A stretch of DNA of 15,539 bases from NCBI GenBank assembly GCA_900766655.1, contig CAAFWE010000107.1, positions 1 to 15,539 of the forward strand. The letters run 5' to 3'. The notes below the pieces were generated by a model. That model made no database searches and had not been told where the DNA came from. It worked only from the letters and a program-made list of their open reading frames with translations. This document shows positions 1 to 8,600 of the stretch, one piece after another. Every line of letters begins with the position of its first letter. Within the stretch, counting starts at the first letter, position 1. This DNA is from an uncultured Alistipes sp. Lineage in GTDB: Bacteria; Bacteroidota; Bacteroidia; Bacteroidales; Rikenellaceae. The translations under genes were made by a program, and so were the position numbers.

Positions 1-701
1 AAGTCGCCCATCGAGAATGCGTTGCCGAGTGCGATGATATTCACGAACTTGCCCGGCTCGTTCTCCATAAAATTGACAGACCATATTGGCGAGAAACAGC
101 CGTATTCGCCTCTCCAATAGAGCGAGTAGACAAAGAGGTTTGAGGTGAAAGGCCTCTCACCGAAGAGCGATGGCGAAGTTCCGAACTGAAAACGGAGCAT
201 TGTGCTCTCATCCTTGGTGGTGTAGTTGATCTCTCCACCCCACTGGTAGATCGCTATCTTGTGCCAGAATGGCGACACGAGGTTTGAGTGGACATCCACA
301 TCGTAGTAATCCAACTCCCAAGTACCTATTGCGAGCATATCCTTGCCTATGGTGAAGCCAAACTGTCCCACCTGGTATGAGAGTGTTAACCAATCTATAA
401 AGTCGCACTCGTAGGAGTAGAAAGCGTTCTGATACAGCCCTTTGGTCGATTCCCAATCACTTGAGAACCAATGGTTGCAGAGCGAGTAGGAGAAATTGCC
501 TACCTCGCCATCGAGGAATGTGTAGAGTGATGAATTACCGAAATCGAAGCCCGAGTAACCGCCTTTGATAGGCGCATAAGGATTAACATCGAAACGAGGT
601 GTTACGATAAACTCGGGAGCATTGTTTGAGGTGCTAACCTCTTGTGAATAAGTACAGAAGTAGCAAAGTATTGCTACAAGCAGTGCCAATCCTCTTTTCA
701 T
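1..701 (-). CDS. Outer-membrane porin-like beta-barrel protein (3' end missing)
   Basis: This gene is read leftwards from an ATG at 701 and runs off the window edge, so only its first 233 residues are visible. The N-terminus is a classic Sec signal peptide: MKRG, then a hydrophobic stretch, with likely signal peptidase I cleavage after S19 (CTYS|QEV), the Q/E mature start common in Bacteroidota. There is no lipobox. The mature part is rich in alternating aromatic strands (for example YSLYWRGEYGCFSPIW) and in Gly/Asn turns, as in transmembrane beta-barrels. The segments FDFGNSSLYTFLDGE, GKDMLAIG and YQWGGEINYTT resemble Bacteroidales proteins annotated as porins, so passive outer-membrane diffusion is the likely role; substrate is unknown. 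It lies 93 bases downstream of uvrA but has its own promoter, so it is probably a separate transcription unit. Family assignment is from memory of similar sequences and is moderate. Confidence 0.6.
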   Translation of the reverse strand, partial: MKRGLALLVAILCYFCTYSQEVSTSNNAPEFIVTPRFDVNPYAPIKGGYSGFDFGNSSLYTFLDGEVGNFSYSLCNHWFSSDWESTKGLYQNAFYSYECDFIDWLTLSYQVGQFGFTIGKDMLAIGTWELDYYDVDVHSNLVSPFWHKIAIYQWGGEINYTTKDESTMLRFQFGTSPSLFGERPFTSNLFVYSLYWRGEYGCFSPIWSVNFMENEPGKFVNIIALGNAFSMGD

Positions 702-733
702 CTTCCATACAAATGTGCTAATGGTTCAGAGTA

Positions 734-763
734 CAAATATATGAATAAAAACGGAAAACCAAA
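734..763 (-). promoter_or_regulatory. Bacteroidota-type promoter of the porin-like gene
   Basis: On the minus strand a TTTG (-33 element, 760-763) is followed by 18 bases and then TATATTTG (734-741), an exact match to the Bacteroidota -7 consensus TAnnTTTG. A transcript would begin near 727, leaving a leader of about 25 bases before the ATG at 701. It shows that the porin-like gene need not depend on read-through from uvrA. Confidence 0.65.
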
Positions 764-785
764 AGCAGAAAGAGAAAAAGTGGTG

Positions 786-802
786 AAAAATATTCTATTT
801 TT
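786..802 (-). terminator. Possible weak hairpin at the uvrA stop codon
   Basis: A 7+7 inverted repeat with a three-base loop (AAAAATA / TATTTTT) covers the last codons and the stop of uvrA. The stem is entirely A:T, so it is a poor intrinsic terminator, although its right arm supplies a U-rich 3' side. It lies just ahead of the porin promoter, where a terminator would be expected. Confidence 0.25.
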
Positions 803-3620
803 TATCAATTGCCAGTTTGCGCAGGTACTTTGCAGTGTAGCTTTCGGTATTTTGGGCCACCTCCGAAGGTGTGCCATATGCCACTATCTCGCCACCGCCT
901 TCGCCACCTTCGGGGCCGAGGTCGATGATGTGGTCGGCAACCTTTATGACATCGAGGTTGTGCTCGATGACGATAACGGTATTTCCCTTGTCTACCAGCT
1001 TGTTGAGTACGCCAATCAGACAGCGGATATCCTCGAAATGGAGTCCTGTAGTCGGCTCATCGAGGATGTAGAGTGTGCGGCCTGTGTCGCGCTTCGATAG
1101 CTCAGCCGAGAGCTTTATGCGCTGACTCTCGCCACCCGACAATGTGGTGCAAGGTTGTCCGAGTGTGAGGTAGCCAAGACCGACATCTTGAATGGCCTTT
1201 AGCTTTTGATGTATGGTAGGGATATGCTCGAAGAAATCAACCGCAATGTTGATGGTCATATTGAGTATATCGTTGATATTCTTACCCTTATAGCGCACCT
1301 CGAGTGTCTCCTTGTTGTAGCGATTACCGCCGCATGCCTTGCACTCGACATAGACATCGGGCAGGAAGTTCATCTCGATGGTCTGAACACCCGCTCCACG
1401 ACACTCTTCGCAACGACCACCCTTTACATTGAAGGAGAATCGCCCAGCCTTGAATCCTCGAACTTGAGCATCTGGTGTGGCTTCGAAGAGTTTGCGTATG
1501 TCGGCAAAAACATTCGAGTAGGTTGCTGGATTGGAGCGCGGTGTGCGACCAATTGGCAACTGATCCACTACTACGAGTTTGTCGATATTCTCGATGCCCT
1601 CAATACGATCATATTCGAGTGGCTGACCATAGGAACGATAGAGTTTGTGCGATAAAATCGGAACGAGCGTACCGTTGATGAGTGACGATTTGCCCGAGCC
1701 ACTCACGCCCGTAATGCAGATGAGTTTACCGAGCGGAAAATCTACATCTACGCCCTTCAAGTTGTTGCCTCTGGCACCAAAAATCTTGATGGATTCGCCA
1801 CTACCCTCTCGCAATTCTGTAGGAATCTCTATGGTGTGACGATGTGCAAGATAATCAGCAGTATACCCCGTCGCATTTAATATTTCACTATAGGTGCCTT
1901 GAGCCACGATATTTCCACCTCTGCGACCAGCCTTCGGGCCTATGTCGACAATGTAGTCGGCCTCGCGCATCATCTCCTCGTCGTGCTCCACCACAATGAC
2001 CGAGTTGCCAGCATCGCGGAGTTGTTTGAGACTGTTGATGAGTCGCTCGTTGTCGCGCTGATGTAGACCGATGCTCGGCTCGTCGAGAATGTACAAAACA
2101 TTGACCAATTTCGAGCCAATCTGAGTGGCGAGACGAATGCGCTGACTCTCTCCGCCCGAGAGTGTTCTCGAGGCACGACCAAGCGAGAGGTAACCCAATC
2201 CCACATCGGTGAGAAAACGCAGCCTCTCACGAATCTCTTTCAATATTTCGCGTGCGATAGTCAGCTCTTTTTCAGTCATTTGCGACTCTACTCCATCGAA
2301 CCACTCCCGCAGTCGAGAGATAGACATCGCGCTCAACTCGGCAATATTTTTGCCAGCTATGCGGAAGTGTTGAGCGTTCTCCTTGAGGCGTGAGCCACCG
2401 CAGAGCGAACATTTGTGGTATGCCACGAATTGCTCGCGCCATTTGTCGCCCTTGCGACTATTTTCATCTTCGGTTTTCGAGTTGATATACTCGGCTACTC
2501 CTTCCCAAGCACGCATCTGTCGACCTCGGCTTGAGTACTCCGATACCTCGACCAGCATAGGCTCGTCGTCGCCATAGAGAATGGCGTTGAGTCCCTCCTC
2601 CGAAATTGTGCCTATCGGGTCGTCAAGCGAGAAGTCGTATCGTTTGCCGAGTGCGTCGAGTGTCGAAAAGAGTATGTTGTCGTGCCACTTGCCGAGTGGA
2701 GCAACACCGCCCTCACGGAGTGAGAGTCGCTCATCAGGGATTACACGCTTTATGTCGAATACAGCCTCCTCGCCAAGTCCGTTGCATCGTGGACAAGCAC
2801 CCTTAGGCGAGTTGAACGAGAAGGTGAATGGCTCTGGATCTTCGAATGCAATGCCTGTGGTTGGACACATCAGGTGGCGTGAGTAGTGGCGTATCTCGCC
2901 AGTGTCGTAGTCGTGAATAGCCATCTGCCCCTTGCCTTGTCGCATAGCCTCGCGGAGTGAGGTCATAATGCGGTCTCGAGCATCCTCTCGCGCGGTCATT
3001 CTGTCCACCACAAGCTCAATCGAGTGAGTCTTGTAGCGGTCGAGTTGTTCGCCAACGGTGAAGTCTCGAATCACGCCATCGATGCGTGCGTAGATATATC
3101 CTTTGCGGAGGAATGAGTCGAATAGCTCTCGGTAGTGTCCTTTGCGTTCGCGCACTACGGGAGCCAAGAATGCTATTTTGCGACCTTCGTAGTCACGCAA
3201 GATGAGGTCGGCAATCTGCTCGTCGGAGTAGTGAGCCATCTCCTCGCCAGTTGCTGGTGAATAGGCTCTCGAAGCACGAGCGAAGAGGAGTCGAAGGAAG
3301 TCGGCAATCTCGGTTACGGTGCCGACTGTTGAGCGTGGGTTGCGGTTGGTGGTCTTCTGCTCGATGGCTACTACGGGCGATAGTCCCGTAATCTTGTCAA
3401 CATCAGGGCGTTCCATCGTTCCGATATATTGGCGAGCATACATCGAGAGAGTCTCCATATAGCGACGCTGTCCCTCGGCATAGATGGTGTCGAATGCCAA
3501 TGATGACTTGCCCGAGCCCGACAAACCAGTAATCACAACCAATGCGTTGCGAGGTATCTCGAGATCGATATTTTTGAGATTATGGGCGCGAGCACCTATT
3601 ATCTTGATTTTGTCTTCCAT
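795..3620 (-). CDS. uvrA: UvrA, excinuclease ABC subunit A
   Basis: UvrA is the damage-sensing ATPase of nucleotide excision repair; as a dimer it loads UvrB on damaged DNA in the cytoplasm. The 941-residue length matches the family. Two ABC ATPase modules are visible: Walker [10 protein letters not shown] (32-40), signature [11 protein letters not shown] (487-497) and Walker [13 protein letters not shown] (509-520) in the first; GVSGSGKSS (638-646), [11 protein letters not shown] (827-837) and [12 protein letters not shown] (850-861) in the second. The C-terminal zinc module is intact (C737, C740, C760, C763) and C404/C407 (CSLCGG) are present. The N-terminal zinc finger keeps C252, C276 and C279, but the expected fourth ligand is T255 (CPTT instead of CPxC). 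The ATG is 6 bases after the exporter gene, with AGGAG at 3630-3634 on the minus strand as ribosome-binding site, which fixes the start. Identity is certain. Confidence 0.98.
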   Translation of the reverse strand: MEDKIKIIGARAHNLKNIDLEIPRNALVVITGLSGSGKSSLAFDTIYAEGQRRYMETLSMYARQYIGTMERPDVDKITGLSPVVAIEQKTTNRNPRSTVGTVTEIADFLRLLFARASRAYSPATGEEMAHYSDEQIADLILRDYEGRKIAFLAPVVRERKGHYRELFDSFLRKGYIYARIDGVIRDFTVGEQLDRYKTHSIELVVDRMTAREDARDRIMTSLREAMRQGKGQMAIHDYDTGEIRHYSRHLMCPTTGIAFEDPEPFTFSFNSPKGACPRCNGLGEEAVFDIKRVIPDERLSLREGGVAPLGKWHDNILFSTLDALGKRYDFSLDDPIGTISEEGLNAILYGDDEPMLVEVSEYSSRGRQMRAWEGVAEYINSKTEDENSRKGDKWREQFVAYHKCSLCGGSRLKENAQHFRIAGKNIAELSAMSISRLREWFDGVESQMTEKELTIAREILKEIRERLRFLTDVGLGYLSLGRASRTLSGGESQRIRLATQIGSKLVNVLYILDEPSIGLHQRDNERLINSLKQLRDAGNSVIVVEHDEEMMREADYIVDIGPKAGRRGGNIVAQGTYSEILNATGYTADYLAHRHTIEIPTELREGSGESIKIFGARGNNLKGVDVDFPLGKLICITGVSGSGKSSLINGTLVPILSHKLYRSYGQPLEYDRIEGIENIDKLVVVDQLPIGRTPRSNPATYSNVFADIRKLFEATPDAQVRGFKAGRFSFNVKGGRCEECRGAGVQTIEMNFLPDVYVECKACGGNRYNKETLEVRYKGKNINDILNMTINIAVDFFEHIPTIHQKLKAIQDVGLGYLTLGQPCTTLSGGESQRIKLSAELSKRDTGRTLYILDEPTTGLHFEDIRCLIGVLNKLVDKGNTVIVIEHNLDVIKVADHIIDLGPEGGEGGGEIVAYGTPSEVAQNTESYTAKYLRKLAIDKK

Positions 3621-3626
3621 AGGGCA

Positions 3627-4412
3627 TTACTCCTTTATCGACATCATTGTGTAGAAGAAGTCGTGCAACGAAATCCATCCGATAAGGTCGGCAAAGCAGA
3701 TGGCGACAATTACTGCCATAAATATCTTTATGAAGTTCTTGCCCCAATCGGCCATATAGCGCGATGCAATGAATGAGCCAATCATATTGCCAATACCGTG
3801 AATAATACCGAAGGTGTAGTCGACATTCCCCATAATCATAAATACTGCCAACGAGAAAGGCGTGGCGAGTAGAATTACAAAGCCTTTGATGGCGTTCGCC
3901 GTTACGATGTCGATGCGCATAATCCACAATGCGATGGCAAGGATGAGATATCCGATACCAATGTAGATGTAGCCTCCGTAGAAACCTATGAGCAAGAACC
4001 AAAAGTAGTGTATTGGCTTGATGTCGATGCGGTTACCGGCCTTGAGCTTGATGCGTGTATCGAGCAATAGGTAGACCATTATGACGAGCAAGATTACGCC
4101 GAAGCATATCTTGAAAACCCACTCGTTGATATAGGAGGCAACGAACGAGCCCGCTATGTTTCCCGCTATGACGGGGATGGATAGCAGAAGTCCGTGTTTG
4201 AGATCGAATGTCTTTTTGCGGAGGAATGTAATCGAGGCGGTGAGGTTTTGCAAAAGCACCGCTATTCGGTTAGTTCCGTTTGCTACATTGATTGGAAGAC
4301 CAAAGGCCATAAACATAGTCATAGTGATAATGGAGCCACCACCCGCCAGCGTGTTTATTACGCCGACAAGTGTGCCAGAAACTAACAATATGACCGCAAT
4401 ATGCCAATCCAT
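3627..4412 (-). CDS. TauE/SafE-family (DUF81) membrane exporter
   Basis: This is a 261-residue polytopic inner-membrane protein of the sulfite exporter TauE/SafE family, normal in length. It has about seven to eight hydrophobic segments (roughly 4-21, 27-46, 73-94, 98-117, 134-162, 171-194, 199-217, 227-247). The two family half-repeats are visible: [15 protein letters not shown] with ANGTNR in the first, and [13 protein letters not shown] with TANAIKG in the second. Family members are thought to move small organic or sulfur-containing anions (sulfite, sulfoacetate, taurine-related), but no substrate can be read from the sequence and nothing nearby concerns sulfur metabolism. It is the first gene of a two-gene unit with uvrA, has its own promoter just upstream, and its stop codon overlaps the uvrA ribosome-binding site. 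The ATG at 4412 is the start that opens the first half-repeat at the normal place. Confidence 0.9.
   Translation of the reverse strand: MDWHIAVILLVSGTLVGVINTLAGGGSIITMTMFMAFGLPINVANGTNRIAVLLQNLTASITFLRKKTFDLKHGLLLSIPVIAGNIAGSFVASYINEWVFKICFGVILLVIMVYLLLDTRIKLKAGNRIDIKPIHYFWFLLIGFYGGYIYIGIGYLILAIALWIMRIDIVTANAIKGFVILLATPFSLAVFMIMGNVDYTFGIIHGIGNMIGSFIASRYMADWGKNFIKIFMAVIVAICFADLIGWISLHDFFYTMMSIKE
3630..3634 (-). promoter_or_regulatory. Shine-Dalgarno site of uvrA overlapping the upstream stop
   Basis: AGGAG on the minus strand lies 9 bases before the uvrA ATG and directly abuts/overlaps the TAA stop of the tauE-family gene (AGGAGTAA). A ribosome finishing the first gene would sit on the start region of the second, which suggests translational coupling. 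Canonical Shine-Dalgarno sites are uncommon in Bacteroidota, so this one stands out. Confidence 0.6.
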
Positions 4413-4439
4413 CTTCTTTTCGAAAGAACTTTAGAGGAG

Positions 4440-4470
4440 CAAAAGTACGAAAAGAAAATGAAAATTCAAA
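4440..4470 (-). promoter_or_regulatory. Bacteroidota-type promoter of the tauE-family gene and uvrA
   Basis: On the minus strand TTTG (4467-4470) is followed by a 19-base spacer and TACTTTTG (4440-4447), an exact match to TAnnTTTG at the consensus spacing. The predicted transcript starts near 4433, about 20 bases before the ATG at 4412. It lies between tsaD and the exporter gene, so these need not be co-transcribed. Confidence 0.7.
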
Positions 4471-4503
4471 GCAGACGGGGCCAAATGCTCTTTTTTTTGT
4501 AGG

Positions 4504-5523
4504 TTAAAATCTTGCGACTGGAGCTGCGTCGAGCGTTGAGAACTCTTCGCGCTGGTACTTGTAGTAACCCGCTACAGCAATCATTGCCGCGTTGTCGGTA
4601 GTGAAGCGTCGCTCTGGGATGAATGTGCGCCAACCACGCTTGCGTCCCTCCTCGGCAATGCGCTCTCGGAGCAGCGAGTTTGCGGCTACTCCACCGCCAA
4701 TGGCGATGTCCGAAATGCGATAGTGCTTGGCGGCCTTGATGAGTCGCTCTGCGAGTATGTCTACTACAGTGTGTAGTATCGATGCACATAGGTCACACTT
4801 GCGCTCCTCCACGAAATTTGGATTTTCGGCAATTGCATCACGCAGTGTATAGAGGAATGATGTCTTCAAACCTGAAAACGAGAAATCGAACTCTCCGATG
4901 CGAGGTTTTGCGAACTTGAATGCATCGGGATTTCCCTCCTTGGCCAGAGCGTCAATTACGGGGCCTCCAGGGTATGGCAGACCCATTACTTTGGCGCACT
5001 TGTCGAGTGCCTCGCCTGCGGCATCGTCGATAGTCGAGCCGACAATCTCCATCTCGAATGGCGAGTTGACCTTGACAATCTGTGTGTGTCCGCCACTGAC
5101 CAAAAGGCAGAGGAATGGGAAGTTTGGGTGCTCACACTCCTGGTCGGGCATATCGACAAAGTGTGAGAGGATGTGTCCGTGAAGGTGGTTGACCTCCACG
5201 AGCGGAATATTGTTAGCGATAGCCAATCCCTTGGCAAAAGATGTGCCCACCATCAATGATCCGAGCAGGCCTGGTCCGCGAGTGAAGGCGATGGCATCGA
5301 CTTTGTCGACAGTTAAGCCAGCATCGCGTAGAGCAGCGTCGACTACGGGTACGATATTCTGCTGATGGGCGCGTGAAGCGAGCTCGGGGATTACACCTCC
5401 GTATCGTTCGTGTACTGCCTGTGAGGCAATTACGCTCGAGAGGAGAGTTGTGTTTCGCAATACTGCGGCCGAGGTGTCGTCGCACGAAGACTCGATGCCC
5501 AGAATGATGATGTCGCTATTCAT
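4504..5523 (-). CDS. tsaD: TsaD, tRNA N6-adenosine threonylcarbamoyltransferase
   Basis: TsaD (YgjD/Gcp, Kae1 family) transfers the threonylcarbamoyl group from threonylcarbamoyl-AMP to A37 of ANN-decoding tRNAs, working with TsaB and TsaE in the cytoplasm. The 339-residue protein starts with the family signature ILGIESSCDDTSAAV (7-21). The metal-binding histidines H113 and H117 are in NHLHGH, SGGHTQ is at 143-148, YPGGP at 184-188, GGGVAANSLLR at 276-286, and the metal-binding aspartate is D310 in TDNAAMIA. Every key residue is present. The ATG at 5523 gives the usual N-terminus. It is transcribed divergently from tamB across a 127-base AT-rich region in which I see no convincing TAnnTTTG promoter for tsaD. 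TsaB and TsaE are not in the window. Confidence 0.98.
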   Translation of the reverse strand: MNSDIIILGIESSCDDTSAAVLRNTTLLSSVIASQAVHERYGGVIPELASRAHQQNIVPVVDAALRDAGLTVDKVDAIAFTRGPGLLGSLMVGTSFAKGLAIANNIPLVEVNHLHGHILSHFVDMPDQECEHPNFPFLCLLVSGGHTQIVKVNSPFEMEIVGSTIDDAAGEALDKCAKVMGLPYPGGPVIDALAKEGNPDAFKFAKPRIGEFDFSFSGLKTSFLYTLRDAIAENPNFVEERKCDLCASILHTVVDILAERLIKAAKHYRISDIAIGGGVAANSLLRERIAEEGRKRGWRTFIPERRFTTDNAAMIAVAGYYKYQREEFSTLDAAPVARF

Positions 5524-5565
5524 ATTTTATTTTTAATTTTTTTTTCGCTCTTTTTTGGTGCTTTG

Positions 5566-5597
5566 TTTGCAAGTTCGCCAAAATATGATTACTTTTG
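5566..5597 (+). promoter_or_regulatory. Bacteroidota-type promoter of the tamB operon
   Basis: TTTG (5566-5569; a second TTTG at 5562-5565) is followed by 20 bases and TACTTTTG (5590-5597), an exact TAnnTTTG match. The transcript should begin near 5604, leaving about 45 bases of leader before the GTG start of tamB. It is the only clear plus-strand promoter ahead of the tamB-exbB-exbD-tonB-DUF1573 run. Confidence 0.7.
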
Positions 5598-5598
5598 T

Positions 5599-5615
5599 AA
5601 GTTATTATATAACTT
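5599..5615. repeat. Inverted repeat (7+7, loop 3) on the tamB transcription start
   Basis: AAGTTAT (5599-5605) and its exact complement ATAACTT (5609-5615) are separated by three bases. The repeat begins two bases after the -7 element and covers the expected transcription start. An 8-base palindrome CTTATAAG (5613-5620) overlaps its right end and AGGCCT (5619-5624) follows. The position fits an operator between the divergent tsaD and tamB genes, or a small hairpin at the mRNA 5' end; no regulator is identified. Confidence 0.4.
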
Positions 5616-5650
5616 ATAAGGCCTAAAGTGCCGAAAATCAGAACAAAGCA

Positions 5651-8600
5651 GTGCGCAAAGTTATAAAAATATTGCTAAAGGTGTTGTCCGCAATCGCTAT
5701 ATTGCTGATAATTTTTTCTGCGCTACCTGCTGTTTTGCTCTCGATACCAGCTGTGCAAAATGCTGTGATTGATCGTGCGGCAATCTTTTCGAGCGAATAT
5801 CTTGGCTCGACGGTGCGAGTCGGTAGAATTACTTTGGGTGGCTTCAATCGTGTCTCTGTTCGTGATTTCTATGTCGAGGATTTGGATGGAGATACCCTAC
5901 TCTATGTGAATCGCGCCGATGCTACGATTGGTCCGCTATCGTCTCTATTCAATAAGAATTTGGTGCTTACCGATGGTGTGGTTAGTGGTGGATTGTTTGT
6001 TCTGCGCGACACCAAGAGAGGCGAAGTTAATGTCAAGGAGATAACCGATAAACTTACCAATCCAAAGCGCAAGGGCAAGAGAAACTTCAAGGTCAATCTC
6101 ACCGAGGTGCGTGGCTCGGATATTACTTACAGAATGTATCTCGACCAAGATAAGGATTATGGCGATGGTATCGACTACTCGAATATGTGCATTAGCGATA
6201 TCTCGGTTGTCTTGCGTGACTTCGAGGTGAATAGAGGTGTTGTGTCGAGCGATGTCGTTGCGTTGTCGTTCAAAGAGAAGACAGGTTTCGAGGTCGAGGA
6301 TTTCTCTGGCCACTTCTATGTCAACTTTGGTAAACTTGGTTTCGAGAATATCAAGATTCGCACAGCACGCAGTCAGATAAATATTGATAGCGTACTGCTC
6401 GATGGCGAAAATTGGCCTGAGTACAAAGACTTTATAAATAATGTACCTATCATCTGCAGCGTCTCGGATTGTACCCTTTCGTCGCACGATGTTGGCTACT
6501 TTGCCTCGGCTATTTGGCGATGGAATACTACGCTCTACGACTTGACCGCATCGATGAATGGTACGGTGGCCGATTTTAAGGGACGACTCGATAATGCTCG
6601 CCTCGAGCAAGGTGGTCTGTTGCGTGGTTCGGTCAATATACGGGGCTTGGTCGATGTGGATCGCACCCGTTTTAATATCAAGGTTGACAAACTCAAGGCT
6701 TCGACCGAGGAGATAACCACTCTGCTCCACAATATTGCAAATATCTCGGTTGGCGGTGCTGCTGCCGACTATCTCGGTAGAGTCGAGGCAGTGGATGCTT
6801 CGGGTGAGTTCCGAGGTACTGTCCACGACTTTAAGGCGAAGGTCAAGAGTAAGCTTTCGAGTGGTGGCGAGGTCGCTTTGGAGTGTTCGATGTTCAACCC
6901 AACAAAGGGACGCAAGGAGCTAACAGCGTCGTTGTCGGGTGCGAGTGTCGACTTGGAGCGAATCTTGGCTAAAGAGATCTTCGGCAAGGCTACTCTGACC
7001 GCCAATGTCAATGCCGAGTTCGGTGATAATAGCACTCCTCGCATCTCGGGCGGATGTCATATCGAGAGTATAGGTCTGAATGGTTACGACTTCAGCGATG
7101 TGAATGTTGTGGCCGATATTGAGAATAACTGTGTAGTCGGCTCGGTAGGAGCTTCGGACAAGGCCCTTGTTATGGGTGGACAGGCGGTGGTTGATTGGTC
7201 GGATAGGTCGGCACCGCTCTATGATGCGATGCTTTCCATCGAACACGCCGATCTTCACGCAATGAATATCAACCGTCGAGATTCGCTCTCGGTGTTGAGT
7301 GGCGAGGTGGGACTCTCGGCTCGAGGCAAATCGCTCGATGATATGAATGGCGAGATACGCATTGCGGGTGCTAAGTATGAGACTGTAGGTCGCGGTTGCG
7401 AGGCTGACTTGGTGGAGCTTACATTGGAGAGCAACGAGGATGCTCGAACTCTATCACTCGTTTCGGACTTTGCGGATGTGGCCTTCGAGAGCCGTACAGC
7501 CTACAAGGATGTCATCTACTACCTGAAAAATCTGCTGATGCAGTATGTGCCGATGCTCTACGATGAGGCGGATCGTCGCAATATCGATAATCGCGTGGCG
7601 GAGATTGGCGACAAGGTGGCTATACTCTCGGTCAAGACCAAGGATATCGATCCGTTGCTCGGTTGTATTACCGAGGGATTGGAGATGGCCGAAGGCTCGA
7701 GCGTTGCAATGTTGATTAGTCCTGCCGACAATCGCTTTAAGTTGCAGGCCTCATCTACATACCTGATGCACCGGAACTACCTTGTGACAAATATCGATGT
7801 CAAGGCTGGCAATGCGGGCGACTCTTTGGCTGTGGCCCTCACAGCCGAGGATCTCTATGCTGGAATGTTCCACCTCTCGGGAGTAGGAATGAATGCCGGA
7901 GTCAAGGATAACGCCATAAATGTGAATGCCATATTTGCCGACTCGTTGCAAGATTTGACGGGTGAGGTTGCTGCCAAAGCTCTCGTTTCGCGCAAGGGCG
8001 GTCGACGCAACTTGTTAATCAATCTCAACCCTTCGTCGGTGACAAGTGGCGATGCTTCGTGGCACATCACAACCGATGGCATTGAGATGGACTCTTCGCG
8101 CTTGGATATTCGACGATTTATGGTGCGAAGCAATACGCAGGAACTCTATGTGAATGGTGTAGCGTCGCGCAATGCGAAGGATTCGCTACATATGACTCTG
8201 CGTAACTTCTCGCTTGCTCCGTTCACGCAGATTACAAGTAGCGTGGGATATATTGTCGATGGTCGCACCAATGGATATGCTACCATCCACTCCGCATTGC
8301 GAGAGCCTCGTATCGATGCCAAAATCGATATGGATAGCATCGATATCAATGGTATCAGCATACCTGGTTTGCAGTTGCTCTCGAAGTGGGACTTCGGCAG
8401 TAGCCGAGCTTCGCTCGATATCTCGACACGCAAGAATAAACGCAGCATTATTCAGGGTTATTACGCCCCTTCACGCGCTCGTTACTATGCGAGAATGCGT
8501 ACTCCGAGGGTTGATGTCAGTCTGCTCGATCCGCTCTTGGGTGGAGTGATAACCGACACGAAGGGATGGGCCGATGTTGATGTCTCGATTTCGGGAGAGG

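Noticed and set aside
741..1655. Plus-strand open frames opposite the end of uvrA
   Set aside because: They lie antisense to conserved UvrA motifs and have no recognisable product.
4466..4503. Terminator hairpin after tsaD
   Set aside because: A partial AAAGAGCA/TGCTTT pairing exists, but it needs a bulge and lacks a following U-run, so I cannot support it.
5571..5600. Minus-strand promoter for tsaD (TATTTTG near 5579-5585)
   Set aside because: It is one base short of TAnnTTTG and has no TTTG at the right distance upstream.
5945..6826. 293-codon minus-strand open frame inside tamB
   Set aside because: It is codon-aligned antisense within a clear TamB coding region and arises from codon bias.
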